Below, one piece after another: positions 5,629 through 5,702 of a DNA stretch of 5,702 nt. The DNA lies in contig CAIVAH010000274.1 in NCBI GenBank assembly GCA_903903765.1, positions 1 to 5,702 of the forward strand, given 5' to 3'. The stretch's first letter is position 1, and each line of letters opens with the position of its first letter. Source of the DNA: an uncultured Methylococcaceae bacterium. GTDB lineage: Bacteria; Pseudomonadota; Gammaproteobacteria; Methylococcales; Methylomonadaceae. The position numbers were made by a program, and so were the translations under genes. The notes beneath the pieces were generated by a model. That model worked only from the letters and a program-made list of their open reading frames with translations. It was not told the DNA's origin and did not search any database.

Positions 5629-5702
5629 ATGCGATTTACTATTAAAAACGGCTTAGACTTGCCTATAACGGGGGGTCCTAAGCAAATTATTGAGGAAGGC
5701 AA
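5629..5702 (+). CDS. nqrA: Na+-translocating NADH:quinone reductase subunit A, 5' end only
   Basis: From ATG 5629 the frame reads MRFTIKNGLDLPITGGPKQI and four more residues (IEEG) to the window edge. The opening 'IK.GLDLPI.G.P.Q.I..G' is the highly typical N-terminus of NqrA, a peripheral subunit on the cytoplasmic side of the six-subunit Na+-NQR complex, which oxidises NADH, reduces ubiquinone and pumps Na+. Only 24 codons are present, so the remainder and nqrB-F cannot be checked. The start at 5629 is chosen by family length. AGTAGG at 5613-5618 is a modest ribosome site 10 bases upstream. The frame stays open upstream back to 5458, with in-frame ATGs at 5470, 5479, 5569 and 5587. That leaves a longer start formally possible, but the added residues look like no known NqrA N-terminus. 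Confidence 0.85.
   Translation, partial: MRFTIKNGLDLPITGGPKQIIEEG

Noticed and set aside
5427..5702. 91-codon open frame on the minus strand at the right edge
   Set aside because: It runs antisense through the recognisable nqrA start and the promoter region, shows no domain I recognise, and has no ribosome site. It is treated as a chance open frame.
1..5702. Mobile element, CRISPR array, defence or toxin-antitoxin system
   Set aside because: No transposase, integrase, regular repeats or toxin-like small genes were seen. mazG here is the two-domain pyrophosphohydrolase without mazEF, and all full-length genes are core families.

Overview
The window looks like a stretch of core chromosome from an AT-leaning gammaproteobacterium. 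The ParE protein aligns along its whole length with the E. coli-type topoisomerase IV subunit B, MazG has the two-domain E. coli layout, DgkA is the small integral-membrane form, and a Na+-pumping NADH:quinone reductase (nqr) locus starts at the right edge. I cannot name the genus. A sulfur- or methane-oxidising lineage is conceivable from this mix, but that is a guess. I see no transposase, phage gene, CRISPR array, tRNA or rRNA.

Layout: (1) 1-116, minus strand, the 5' part of a glutaredoxin 3 gene (grxC). It is divergent from (2) 255-635, plus strand, a stand-alone H protein of the glycine cleavage system (gcvH), with no gcvT or gcvP beside it. A hairpin overlaps the gcvH stop codon. (3) 724-5389, plus strand, a compact five-gene run: dgkA (diacylglycerol/undecaprenol kinase), an adenosine-kinase-like PfkB kinase, mazG (NTP pyrophosphohydrolase), parE and an uncharacterised class II aldolase. 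Gaps are 12, 15, 3 and about 4 bases, so it is probably one operon. (4) 5390-5628, a non-coding region with an AT-rich terminator-like hairpin, an inverted repeat and a promoter candidate. (5) 5629-5702, plus strand, the first 24 codons of nqrA, cut by the window edge.

The five-gene run mixes lipid recycling (DgkA), nucleoside salvage (AdoK-like), nucleotide-pool sanitation (MazG), chromosome decatenation (ParE) and an aldolase-type enzyme of unknown substrate. The order suggests shared transcription and translational coupling of growth-related housekeeping genes rather than a single pathway. I found no convincing new defence or mobile system. The points most worth checking are the unknown aldolase, the GcvH that lacks the usual glycine before its conserved Trp, and the structured region in front of nqrA.
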